From contig NZ_VHKL01000007.1 in the NCBI RefSeq assembly GCF_007474605.1, positions 62,001-126,000 of the forward strand: 64,000 nt of DNA, read 5' to 3'. This document shows, in pieces, positions 56,773 through 64,000 of this stretch (its first letter is position 1; each line of letters opens with the position of its first letter). The notes under the pieces are model-generated. The model saw nothing but the letters and a program-made list of their open reading frames with translations, ran no database searches and was not told where the DNA came from. Source of the DNA: Rhodoligotrophos appendicifer (lineage in GTDB: Bacteria; Pseudomonadota; Alphaproteobacteria; Rhizobiales; Im1). The translations under genes were made by a program, and so were the position numbers.

Positions 56773-57360
56773 GTGAGCCCCTTGCAGTTGATCAAGGCTC
56801 TACAAATACAGCTCAGAGGCGACAAAAACGGTCGTATTTAGTTAAGAGTCATCTCGATGATCTTATTTTTCTCGTTTTCTATGTCCGCACGACAGTGTTG
56901 CCCCGCAAAGTCACCCGCTTCCACCATCTCGCCGCCCTTCGGTGGCGCGCTCGGTACTCAGGGGACCACGCTCTTTAGTGGTGCGACCAATTCAGCGCCC
57001 GGACGGAGGCACGTTCATTTTTCGACGGTAACTTCGCCGCCACAGACCTTCGCTGCCAATCTACCGTCGAAGACCTGCTGGTGGCCGTTCTCTATGCCCG
57101 TCTGTTGATGGAAAAACTTACGCCCGGGATCGCCTTCATGCACGCCCGCAACAACTTCGCGGGTTTGTGGATTTCGTGACGCATGAAACTTGTGTGCAGG
57201 GAGGCGGGTGTTGTTACGCATCATTCATTTTCAACAGGAGATTTAGCCAAGCGACTATGCGCTTCGTGCCGGTGAAGACGGTCGACAGCTAGGCGGCATT
57301 GAGGAGAACGCGACGAACGCGACCGGATGGTCCGCAATCGAACCATTGCTCGAGCGCATT
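56773..57360. other. Intergenic region: operon promoter and mobile-element debris
   Basis: No intact gene is seen in these 588 bp. The part next to 56772 holds the promoter region of the AAA operon, with a spaced inverted repeat AAATAC/GTATTT. A plus-strand open stretch ending at 57179 (containing DLLVAVLYARLLMEKL) has no start codon I trust and no family. At 57248-57289 there is a transposase scrap, listed separately. The rest gives no signal. Confidence 0.5.
57248..57289 (+). pseudogene. IS110-type transposase fragment
   Basis: Fourteen codons read QATMRFVPVKTVDS before a stop. This matches the conserved segment of IS110-family transposases that lies after the catalytic N-terminal domain. 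No flanking transposase sequence is recognisable, so it is a relic and marks past insertions near the integrase end of the island. Confidence 0.5.
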
Positions 57361-59046
57361 TTAAGTAAAATCGCTAATTTTCATACCGCCGAGCTGCATA
57401 AGCTCGATGGCATCGCGCATGCGCTCAATAGAGACGCCATGAATATAGCGGCCTGCAACGGAGCCATCTGCATGCCCGGTGATTGCATCGCTGGTCAGTC
57501 GATCAACGCCCGATACGGCTAGGGCGGTTTTAAGATGATGCCGAAAAGAGTGAAACACTTTCCGCTTGTCCACGATACCAACGCTGGGCAGGTAAGTGCG
57601 GCTGAACCACCTCGGAATGTACTGTGTAAACCGCACATTTGCGTCCGTGGCCGAGTCCTTTCCCTGTTCGAACCACGTGGGGAATAGATGCGTTTGGCGA
57701 GCGCGCTTTAGGACCGCAATGCGCTCTTCGAGCCCTAGCTCGATCAGATTGCTATGAACCGGCACGAGGCGCCGGGATCCTGCATTTTTCGTGCGTTCTT
57801 CCACCGCGAAGCAGAGAATATCTCGCTCTTCGCGGATACTGGAAATCTTGAGCTGCGCAATCTCCGAGGCCCGCATGCCGGTATGAACCGCAATGAGAAG
57901 GGCCCAAACCTGCTCCGAATAGGGCTGATTCTTTCTGTCTAGCAGTGGCGTGAAGATCGAGTTGATTTCCTGTGTTGTGAAGGGAAGACGGCTAGGCTCG
58001 GAGCCGTTGGTGCTTCCATCGACCTTGACGCCATTAGCAGGATTGTCTGGAAGGATGGCGTTGTTGACGCACCATTGAAGAAGGGTGCGCAATCGGCTCA
58101 GGTGCTTATTGTTGAGGGTGTAAGGATCAAGAGTATCGAACGGCTGTTTCCTCAAGGCGTTCAACTCGATCGCCTCCAGGATCGTTTTGCCAGGAAAGCG
58201 CTTCGAATAGTTGGCTGGCGCCCTTGATAAGATGCGTTTGAACTCGATCACGTTTGGCTTGGTGATCGCATAGAGAGGCTTGTTGGCGTCGATCACTTCT
58301 CCGAACATACGCACAATCACTATGTATTCTCGCACAGTGCCGGGACGCGCCTTCTTCTCGTCAAGAAACTCCGGCAAAATTTGCTCAAGCGTCTTCATGG
58401 CTTCAGGCGTCAACGCGCGGGCCTTTAGCGTATCGCTGGTAAGGGGAGCCTCAGGCTGCAATAGTGGATGCGTTGGCGGTTGATCAGGTTCGCCTTCATC
58501 GCGCAGTGCCATCACTTTGCGGGCTTCAACCTCAGCCACGGCAAGGGCTCGTGCGTACTCCCGGAACCCCTCGTTGTTCGGTTCAACGTCCGTATTGCCG
58601 GCGTCCATAAACTTCGAGGCCGCCTCCGCCAGGACAAGCGCCATTACATTGTCCGTCACCGTCCCTTTGATGACTTCGCGCAGCGCTCCGATATAGTTCA
58701 TGTCGGGCAAGCCTAAGGCCCATCTAGGATCGTGGTTTCTCATTGACTCATCTTCAGCGAGCAGATCGCGATAATGGGATCGAGCCATTGCCGGTGTGGT
58801 CATTGGTGCGGCTCGTTGAGCGCCGCGCCGTTTGACCTTTGGCTTGTCAATCTCGTCTCGGGCAGCCTCGATCTTGGCTTGCAGTTTAGCAACGGCTGCG
58901 TTGTGAGCGCGTAGGGCACTTCGCCGATCGCCACCAAGAGGCGTACGTAGCTCGCTGCCCAATACGGTACGCAACTCAACTGGAACGAGCAGTCTAGAAT
59001 AGTACCTGCCATTGCGCTCTAAAAGGTACCGAACCTTGCCCGCCAT
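57361..59046 (-). CDS. Tyrosine site-specific recombinase (integrase)
   Basis: ATG 59046 (MAGKVRYLLERNGRYYSRL) follows GGTGGGGCG and gives 561 residues; the frame is open to 59106. The N-terminus is DUF6538-like and a SAM-like core-binding domain lies near 230-340. The catalytic domain has Arg in HTGMRASEIAQL, HSFRHHL and GHADGSVAGRYIHG with the nucleophile Tyr. All catalytic residues are present. It is at the right edge of the accessory block and probably mediated its insertion. No tRNA gene is visible next to it. Confidence 0.9.
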   Translation of the reverse strand: MAGKVRYLLERNGRYYSRLLVPVELRTVLGSELRTPLGGDRRSALRAHNAAVAKLQAKIEAARDEIDKPKVKRRGAQRAAPMTTPAMARSHYRDLLAEDESMRNHDPRWALGLPDMNYIGALREVIKGTVTDNVMALVLAEAASKFMDAGNTDVEPNNEGFREYARALAVAEVEARKVMALRDEGEPDQPPTHPLLQPEAPLTSDTLKARALTPEAMKTLEQILPEFLDEKKARPGTVREYIVIVRMFGEVIDANKPLYAITKPNVIEFKRILSRAPANYSKRFPGKTILEAIELNALRKQPFDTLDPYTLNNKHLSRLRTLLQWCVNNAILPDNPANGVKVDGSTNGSEPSRLPFTTQEINSIFTPLLDRKNQPYSEQVWALLIAVHTGMRASEIAQLKISSIREERDILCFAVEERTKNAGSRRLVPVHSNLIELGLEERIAVLKRARQTHLFPTWFEQGKDSATDANVRFTQYIPRWFSRTYLPSVGIVDKRKVFHSFRHHLKTALAVSGVDRLTSDAITGHADGSVAGRYIHGVSIERMRDAIELMQLGGMKISDFT

Positions 59047-59307
59047 CGCCCCACCGTTTGTCAAAGTGTATAGAATTTTTTGTAACATCCACAGTGACAG
59101 GTGCATGGGACAGAAGCAAGGGCTGAAGCCGCTTTCAAGCGTTTCAAAGGCTTAAGTGCGATGTCCAGAACCTCCCCCCGTCCGCACCAAAGCCTATGGC
59201 AATATGAATTTGGGGTTATTTGGAGCCGGTATGAGAGCCTGTTTTCCTGGTCCGACCCTTTTAAAGGCGCTTGTGAGCGACGATGGTTCACGCTATTTCA
59301 TGGCGTC

Positions 59308-59928
59308 ATGCTCGATCATCTGAAGGCTAACAACCGAGCCTGGGCGGCTCGCAAAGTCGCGACGGACGCAGATTTTTTCCGTCGTCTGGAGCGCCAGCAG
59401 GCACCTGAATATCTTTGGATTGGCTGTTCAGATAGTCGGGTCCCCGCCAACGAGATTGTTGATCTCGATCCCGGCGAGTTGTTCGTCCATCGCAACGTGG
59501 CCAATCTTGCGCCGCCTCAGGATGCCAATTACTTGTCGGTTCTCCAATTTGCAGTGGACGTACTGAAGGTCAAGCACGTGATGGTGGTTGGTCATTACGG
59601 CTGCGGCGGCGTGCGGGCGGCTGTGGACGGTCAGCGACGGGGTCTGGTCGACCATTGGCTACATCCCATCCGCGAGGTCGCCCATGATCACCGTCACGAG
59701 CTGGAAGCCATAGTAGAGGATCGCGCTCGGCTTGATCGCCTATGCGAGCTCAACGTCATCCGTCAGGTCCGGAACGTGGCTTCCGATGTGTTTGTCCAGG
59801 ATGCATGGGCAAGGGGACAATCCCTTAATATCCATGGGTGGGTTTATTCTCTCGCAAATGGCCTGATTACGGATTTGAACGTCACCGTGAAGACGCTGGG
59901 TGAGGTCGATCGCCTGCAGGACCGTTAG
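59308..59928 (+). CDS. can: Beta-carbonic anhydrase
   Basis: The enzyme hydrates CO2 to bicarbonate. ATG 59308 (MLDHLKANNRAW) gives 206 residues aligning with the Can type; the frame opens at 59101 but the extra part is not family-like. The zinc ligands are in WIGCSDSRVPAN (Cys, with the Asp-Arg dyad) and VGHYGCGGV (His, Cys). ELNVIRQVRNV and IHGWVYSLANG near the end are typical. Length is normal. Confidence 0.93.
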   Translation: MLDHLKANNRAWAARKVATDADFFRRLERQQAPEYLWIGCSDSRVPANEIVDLDPGELFVHRNVANLAPPQDANYLSVLQFAVDVLKVKHVMVVGHYGCGGVRAAVDGQRRGLVDHWLHPIREVAHDHRHELEAIVEDRARLDRLCELNVIRQVRNVASDVFVQDAWARGQSLNIHGWVYSLANGLITDLNVTVKTLGEVDRLQDR

Positions 59929-59967
59929 CCAACCTCTCGGATAAACCTTTTAGAGAGCGCCCAAAAT

Positions 59968-60016
59968 CCTTGCTTGTAGTGAGTGTTGACTTAGGCAACA
60001 CTCACTACAAGCAAGG
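59968..60016. promoter_or_regulatory. 21-bp perfect inverted repeat overlapping the MarR-GNAT ribosome binding site
   Basis: The arms 59968-59988 and 59996-60016 are perfect reverse complements with a seven-base loop (ACTTAGG). The right arm ends in GCAAGG, and the Shine-Dalgarno AAGGAGG (60013-60019) is partly inside it, nine bases before ATG 60025. As DNA it could be a MarR-type operator; as RNA it would lock the ribosome binding site. No T-run follows, so it is not a standard terminator. Confidence 0.85.
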
Positions 60017-60024
60017 AGGTCTGC

Positions 60025-60939
60025 ATGGCTACCCCGGTCAACGAAGTTCGCAACTTCAATCGATTCTACACCCGCCAGATCGGGGTGTTGACCAATCGTC
60101 TTTCCAAAAGCCCTTTTAGCTTGGCTGAGGCACGCGTTCTCTATGAGTTGGCCAATGGGGGCGCATCGACCGCCGCAGACCTTTCTCGCATTTTGAATAT
60201 GGATAAGGCGCATTTGAGCCGCATGTTATCGAGGTTTCGTCTGCGAGGACTAATCGCAACGGAGGTAAGCGCCCATCATGCGAAATACCGATTTTTGTCA
60301 TTGACCTCGCAAGGTCAGGCAGCCTTCGCTGCCTTGGACAAAGCAGCCATTGTCGACGCGGAGCGCATGCTTGCTCCTCTTGACAGTGCGGATATCGCAA
60401 GGCTGACCGCGGCAATGACCTGCATATCGACCATTCTCTCAAAGCCAACACAACTGGAAGAGGTCACTTTGCGCGCACCGCGGCCTGGTGATCTGAGTTT
60501 TGTTGTGCATCGTCAAGCTCGTCTCTACGCCGAGGAATATGGCTGGGATTGGACTTATGAGGCCCTGATTTCTGGCATCGTCAGCGAGTTCATCCGAAGT
60601 TTCGACACTGAACGGGAACAGGTTTGGATTGCTGACGGTGGCCATCAAATCGTCGGCTCCGTTTTTCTAATGAAGGACGGTGATCCAGAGGTCGGGAGAC
60701 TCCGCCTTCTCTACGTCGATGCCGCAATGCGCGGAAACGGCCTCGGAAAACAGTTGGTGCGCCGTTGCATTGAGCGCGCCCGAGATATCGGCTATCGCAA
60801 GGTCACATTGTGGACCAATGACATTCTGGAAGCAGCATTACACATCTACAGGGCGGAGGGTTTTAGGCTCGTTTCAGAAGAGCCCCATCGCTCCTTTGGC
60901 CACGCGCTCAATGGTCAAACCTGGACGTTGGATCTTTAG
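60025..60939 (+). CDS. MarR-family regulator fused to GNAT acetyltransferase
   Basis: The 304-residue protein joins two domains. Residues about 1-150 form a MarR winged helix (FSLAEARVLYELANGG, then LNMDKAHLSRMLSRFRLRGL). Residues 155-304 form a GNAT domain with the acetyl-CoA loop in YVDAAMRGNGLGKQLVRRC and a later LHIYRAEGFRLV. Such fusions are known, and the acetyltransferase may be controlled by, or act on, the same ligand sensed by the regulator. The 21-bp inverted repeat just upstream points to autoregulation. Confidence 0.9.
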   Translation: MATPVNEVRNFNRFYTRQIGVLTNRLSKSPFSLAEARVLYELANGGASTAADLSRILNMDKAHLSRMLSRFRLRGLIATEVSAHHAKYRFLSLTSQGQAAFAALDKAAIVDAERMLAPLDSADIARLTAAMTCISTILSKPTQLEEVTLRAPRPGDLSFVVHRQARLYAEEYGWDWTYEALISGIVSEFIRSFDTEREQVWIADGGHQIVGSVFLMKDGDPEVGRLRLLYVDAAMRGNGLGKQLVRRCIERARDIGYRKVTLWTNDILEAALHIYRAEGFRLVSEEPHRSFGHALNGQTWTLDL

Positions 60940-61027
60940 GGGGCTGGAGCTTGAATGCCACCTCTTCATCTTCGGTCCCACCGGCCTCCCCACAGGGGAA
61001 GAATAAATCTTCAAGATCGGAGCTGAC

Positions 61028-61720
61028 ATGAAGACGCTGGGTTTGATCGGTGGGATGAGTTGGGAGAGTACGGCCATTTATTACCGCCTTCTCAACGAAG
61101 GTGCCAGGCTTCGACAGGGTGGGCTTCATTCCGCTTCCCTTCTTTTGCTGTCGGTGGATTTTGCGGAGATTGCTGCTCTCCAAGCCCAAGGAAATTGGGA
61201 GGCCCTGACGTCGGTGATGATAACGGCAGCCCACCAACTCAGGCGGGGCGGCGCCGAGGGCTTGGTGATCTGCACCAACACCATGCACAAGATGGCGCAG
61301 CAAATTGAGGATGCCGTACAGCTGCCCATTATTCACATTGTGGATGCTACCGCTGCCGCGATCCTGCGCACGACCTCGAGGAAGCCCCTGCTCCTGGCAA
61401 CACGATACACCATGAAACAAGAGTTCTATCGCGCCCGACTCTTAAACCGCCATGGAGTTCGGGCCGTGGTGCCCGGTGAAGCAGAGCGGGCGGAGATCCA
61501 TCGCATTATTTACGATGAACTCTGCCTCGGGATCGTTTCCGAGCCGTCCAAACAGACTTTTCTGGAGATCATAGGCCGTGCCCGTAGGATGGGTAGTGAC
61601 GGAGTTGTTCTCGGCTGCACGGAAATTACCATGTTGCTAGGCGCCGGAGACGTGGATATCCCGGTGTTCGATACAACGGCCATTCACGCCGATGCAGCGC
61701 TCGATTTCGCCCTGCACTAG
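61028..61720 (+). CDS. Aspartate/glutamate racemase family protein
   Basis: The 230-residue protein begins KTLGLIGGMSWESTAIYYR. It has the two catalytic cysteine regions ICTNTMHK and LGCTEITML of the Asp/Glu (hydantoin) racemase superfamily. It is closest in pattern to YgeA/RacX broad-spectrum amino-acid racemases; the substrate is unknown. It follows the MarR-GNAT gene by 88 bp and ends convergent with the FAD oxidoreductase gene, three bases apart. Confidence 0.9.
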   Translation: MKTLGLIGGMSWESTAIYYRLLNEGARLRQGGLHSASLLLLSVDFAEIAALQAQGNWEALTSVMITAAHQLRRGGAEGLVICTNTMHKMAQQIEDAVQLPIIHIVDATAAAILRTTSRKPLLLATRYTMKQEFYRARLLNRHGVRAVVPGEAERAEIHRIIYDELCLGIVSEPSKQTFLEIIGRARRMGSDGVVLGCTEITMLLGAGDVDIPVFDTTAIHADAALDFALH

Positions 61721-61723
61721 CCT

Positions 61724-63043
61724 TCAACCTCGTGCGATCCACCGGTCATGCAGATCGAAATACTTCATCGCTAACGGCATGAACCAAGCGTTCCCGTTGT
61801 AAAGGGGCAGCGTAGGAAAGCGTTGAATTTCGAACACCGACTGGCCTTCAGGTTTTCCAAGGATCTTGAGAGCAAGCTTGCGACCGAAATGTGTGCCCAT
61901 CGGAACGCCAGCAAAATTGTAACCACCCGCATAATAGTGCCCGTCTGCGCCACCGATGTGCGGCATGAAATCGAAGGTTCCGGCGCACTGCCCAAGCCAT
62001 GCGTGGGAAAGCCTGACCTCTCCGATATCGGGGAGCAGTCGCTGGAGGATCCGACGGAGTGCTGGAGCGATTGCGCGAGCATCTGAGGCACGGCTTCCTG
62101 TAAGGCCTCCAAAGAGGATCCTCTCGCTGTCTGGCGCGGGCCGAATGAAATTGATGTTCATATTCGTTTCGATATATGTGCGGCGGTGCGGCAAGAGACG
62201 ATTGATGAGGTCGGCGCTCAGGACCTCGGTGGCAATCATGTAGCCCTTAAATGGCACGAGCCGTTGGGCCAACCACGAGAAGCTCTGCCGCGTATATCCA
62301 TTTGTCGCAGAGATGACGTTCCCGGCGGTGATTTCTCCGCGATCGGTGTCCACGACTTGTTCCTTGCTCGAACCAGATCTCTTCTGCCGGATGCTACGCG
62401 CGGTGGTGCGCGAGATCACTTTCACCCCGGAATTCAGAGCAGCCCTGAGCAATCCTGAATGATATAAGCCAGGATGGATGGAGCCCAGATCAGGGATTAC
62501 CGCGCCTCCGAAATATGCATCCGAAGCGATTTCGCGGTGCTGCTCTGCCCGAGAGATCATCTGGAACTCTACACCCAGATGCCTCTTATTGGTCTCCAGA
62601 TCGGCCGCTAAAATTTCGTAATGTGGCCGAGAAGTCGCGCCGATGAACCGACCGCACTGATTGATGTGACAATCAATTCCTTCCTCTACCGCAATGTCTC
62701 GGACAGCTTCATAAGCTTCGTTGAGTTCGCGATAAACTCCATGGGCGTATTCGCTGCCATGGCGCTTGGCCAGCCAAGCATAATCCCTTTTTAACGTACG
62801 GCCCAAATAGCCGGCGTTGCGTCTGGATGCACCATACCCTGCATCTTCCGCCTCGATCACCACAACATCGGCGCCGGCCCGAGCGAGGTTCACAGCAGCG
62901 ACCAGTCCCGTATAGCCAGAACCGATGATTACGACATCCGCCAAAGCGGGCAGGGCAGGCAGGCTGCTTTGCGGCAGCAGCGGAGCCGCGTCCCACCAAT
63001 AGGGTTGCTCTCTGAAATCCGACGTGAAAATCGACGACTCCAC
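61724..63043 (-). CDS. FAD-dependent oxidoreductase (DAO family)
   Basis: A GTG start at 63043, preceded by GAGGAG, gives 439 residues beginning VESSIFTSDFREQPYWWDAA. The FAD-binding motif VVIIGSGYTGLVAAVNLARAG lies near residue 40, split here by family convention into a Rossmann strand and helix, and GGADGHYYAGGYNFAGVPMG near the end is typical. It resembles PuuB/OrdL gamma-glutamylputrescine oxidases; the amine substrate is unknown. The frame upstream to 63217 would overlap the divergent dehydrogenase gene and is not family-like. Confidence 0.85.
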   Translation of the reverse strand: MESSIFTSDFREQPYWWDAAPLLPQSSLPALPALADVVIIGSGYTGLVAAVNLARAGADVVVIEAEDAGYGASRRNAGYLGRTLKRDYAWLAKRHGSEYAHGVYRELNEAYEAVRDIAVEEGIDCHINQCGRFIGATSRPHYEILAADLETNKRHLGVEFQMISRAEQHREIASDAYFGGAVIPDLGSIHPGLYHSGLLRAALNSGVKVISRTTARSIRQKRSGSSKEQVVDTDRGEITAGNVISATNGYTRQSFSWLAQRLVPFKGYMIATEVLSADLINRLLPHRRTYIETNMNINFIRPAPDSERILFGGLTGSRASDARAIAPALRRILQRLLPDIGEVRLSHAWLGQCAGTFDFMPHIGGADGHYYAGGYNFAGVPMGTHFGRKLALKILGKPEGQSVFEIQRFPTLPLYNGNAWFMPLAMKYFDLHDRWIARG

Positions 63044-63173
63044 CTGACGCTCCTCCGCGACCTTGCAGCAAAGCCAATCTATATCTTTGCAGTGCGTCCG
63101 TGCACAGTGCGAGCTTGACCCCTGGCTCTGCGTCGCTAGCCTCTGGCAATGAAGCTTAATCGAGGGGAATGTC

Positions 63174-64000
63174 ATGAGCAGACCAGATCTTCCGCGCCGT
63201 GTGGCCGTGATTGGCAACGGTATTATCGGTCATGGGATCTCCGAGGTCTTCGCTAAGGGTGGGATCCAGGTGACGATGATAGGCCATCGCGAGGAGAGCC
63301 TGCAGCGGGCCCTCCAAAAAATAAGTGAAAGTCTCAGCACCTTTGCCGAGCACGAACTGCTACATCGCAGCGAGGTCGCCACCATCCTGGGACGTGTCAC
63401 AACCAGCACCGAAATAGCCGATGCAGCGCATGCGGATCTGGTGATTGAAGCGGTCCCTGAGGACATGGCGCTGAAGCTTTCGATCTTTGAGAAGCTTGAC
63501 GAAATTTGCTCCACTGATGCTGTTCTTGCCTCTTCAAGCGGACACCCTGCCAGCGTTTTTGGGGCTCGCGCTAACCGCCGTGAGCGCGTTGTCGCGACCC
63601 ACTTCTGGTATCCTCCACAGCTGTTGCCCCTGGTTGAGATCTGTGGAAGCCCGGAGACGTCTCGAGAGACACTTCAATGGATAACAAACGTGCTGCGACA
63701 TATCGGTAAGGAGCCTGTGGTCATTGATCGCGAGATCCCTGGCTTTATTGGCAACCGAATTCAGTTTGCGGCACTACGAGAAGCTTGGTCGCTTTGGGCG
63801 CAGGGGGTGGCCTCGGCAGCGGCTATTGACGCTGTAGTGCGAAACAGCATCGGACGACGCCTAGGCATCACCGGGCCGATTGAATCCGCGGACCTAGGCG
63901 GACTGGCCACCATGGTACGGTTTGCAGAGTTCCTCCAGCCGACGCTCGACGTCGCGCCTCTGCCTCCGACGGCGCTACGTGAAATGGTAACAAGTGCCGG
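63174..64000 (+). CDS. 3-hydroxyacyl-CoA dehydrogenase family protein (3' end outside window)
   Basis: The frame runs off the window end after 275 residues. The Rossmann motif VAVIGNGIIGHG is near the N-terminus, with DLVIEAVPEDMALK and SSSGHPAS following. The catalytic His lies in ATHFWYPPQLLPLVEI, and the C-terminal domain begins near 180 (PGFIGNRIQFAALRE). HFWYPP differs from the common HFFNP and points to a side branch, such as carnitine- or hydroxy-acid-type dehydrogenases. GAGGGGAA precedes ATG 63174. It is divergent from the FAD oxidoreductase. Confidence 0.9.
   Translation, partial: MSRPDLPRRVAVIGNGIIGHGISEVFAKGGIQVTMIGHREESLQRALQKISESLSTFAEHELLHRSEVATILGRVTTSTEIADAAHADLVIEAVPEDMALKLSIFEKLDEICSTDAVLASSSGHPASVFGARANRRERVVATHFWYPPQLLPLVEICGSPETSRETLQWITNVLRHIGKEPVVIDREIPGFIGNRIQFAALREAWSLWAQGVASAAAIDAVVRNSIGRRLGITGPIESADLGGLATMVRFAEFLQPTLDVAPLPPTALREMVTSA

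Noticed and set aside
57310-57350. tRNA-like 3' end (GGTTCGATT...GCGGACCA on the minus strand) as an att site
   Set aside because: The T-arm does not pair and no other tRNA part is present, so it is a chance resemblance.
63044-63217. 58-residue N-terminal extension of the FAD oxidoreductase
   Set aside because: It overlaps the start of the divergent dehydrogenase, is Cys/Ser-rich without family similarity, and GTG 63043 has a good Shine-Dalgarno.
1-64000. CRISPR arrays, rRNA or tRNA genes
   Set aside because: No regularly spaced repeats, rRNA sequence or foldable tRNA was seen in the intergenic regions I read on either strand.

Overview
The window looks like a chromosomal segment of an alphaproteobacterium, most likely of the order Hyphomicrobiales (Rhizobiales). 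The grounds are the block rpoZ-rsh-acpS-lepB-rnc-era-recO, an acetyl-type MetA, the alphaproteobacterial families UPF0314, DUF1467 and DUF2336, a short ProS, a LolD with a single LolC/E-type permease, and consensus-like CtrA boxes. This rests on family recognition; no database search was possible.

Layout. 1-11.0 kb: a cut-off MoxR-type AAA+ ATPase, a P-loop protein, metA behind a structured leader, a SixA-like phosphatase, the ycjX/ycjF-like pair, UPF0314, a VWA protein, an acetylpolyamine/histone-deacetylase-like amidohydrolase, a 51-residue membrane protein, and a flavin/Fe-S oxidoreductase. 11.0-20.0 kb: DUF2336 protein, MFS transporter, a degenerate receiver behind a CtrA box, dnaE, an XRE regulator with its likely operator, and a CPA2 antiporter. 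20.0-33.1 kb: a long minus-strand housekeeping run covering lipoprotein sorting (lolDC), proS, methylmalonyl-CoA epimerase, recO, era, rnc, lepB, acpS, rsh, rpoZ, an L,D-transpeptidase and folK. 33.3-39.2 kb: NYN nuclease, family-5 uracil-DNA glycosylase, smpB, dapA, slt and an alpha/beta hydrolase.

At 39.3 kb a DcaP-like porin is cut near its 3' end by an IS21-family element (40.48-43.09 kb). To its right is a compact accessory island of about 16 kb, ending in a tyrosine recombinase (57.36-59.05 kb) beside a scrap of IS110-type transposase. The island holds three tight modules. (A) An M15-peptidase-like protein, a 20-residue membrane peptide, a metallophosphatase and an ADP-ribosylglycohydrolase. 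(B) A WYL regulator divergent from a Dna2-like Fe-S nuclease/helicase, followed by DUF4258 and PD-(D/E)XK proteins. (C) A four-gene operon of a tandem AAA+ ATPase, a beta-CASP metallo-beta-lactamase nuclease, a PD-(D/E)XK-like protein and a GIY-YIG-like protein. Modules B and C have the look of anti-mobile-element systems. Module C joins one ATPase to three different nuclease folds and is the best candidate here for an undescribed system.

59.3-64 kb: a beta-carbonic anhydrase, a MarR-GNAT fusion behind a 21-bp perfect inverted repeat that includes its ribosome binding site, an Asp/Glu racemase, a DAO-type FAD oxidoreductase, and a 3-hydroxyacyl-CoA dehydrogenase running off the end.
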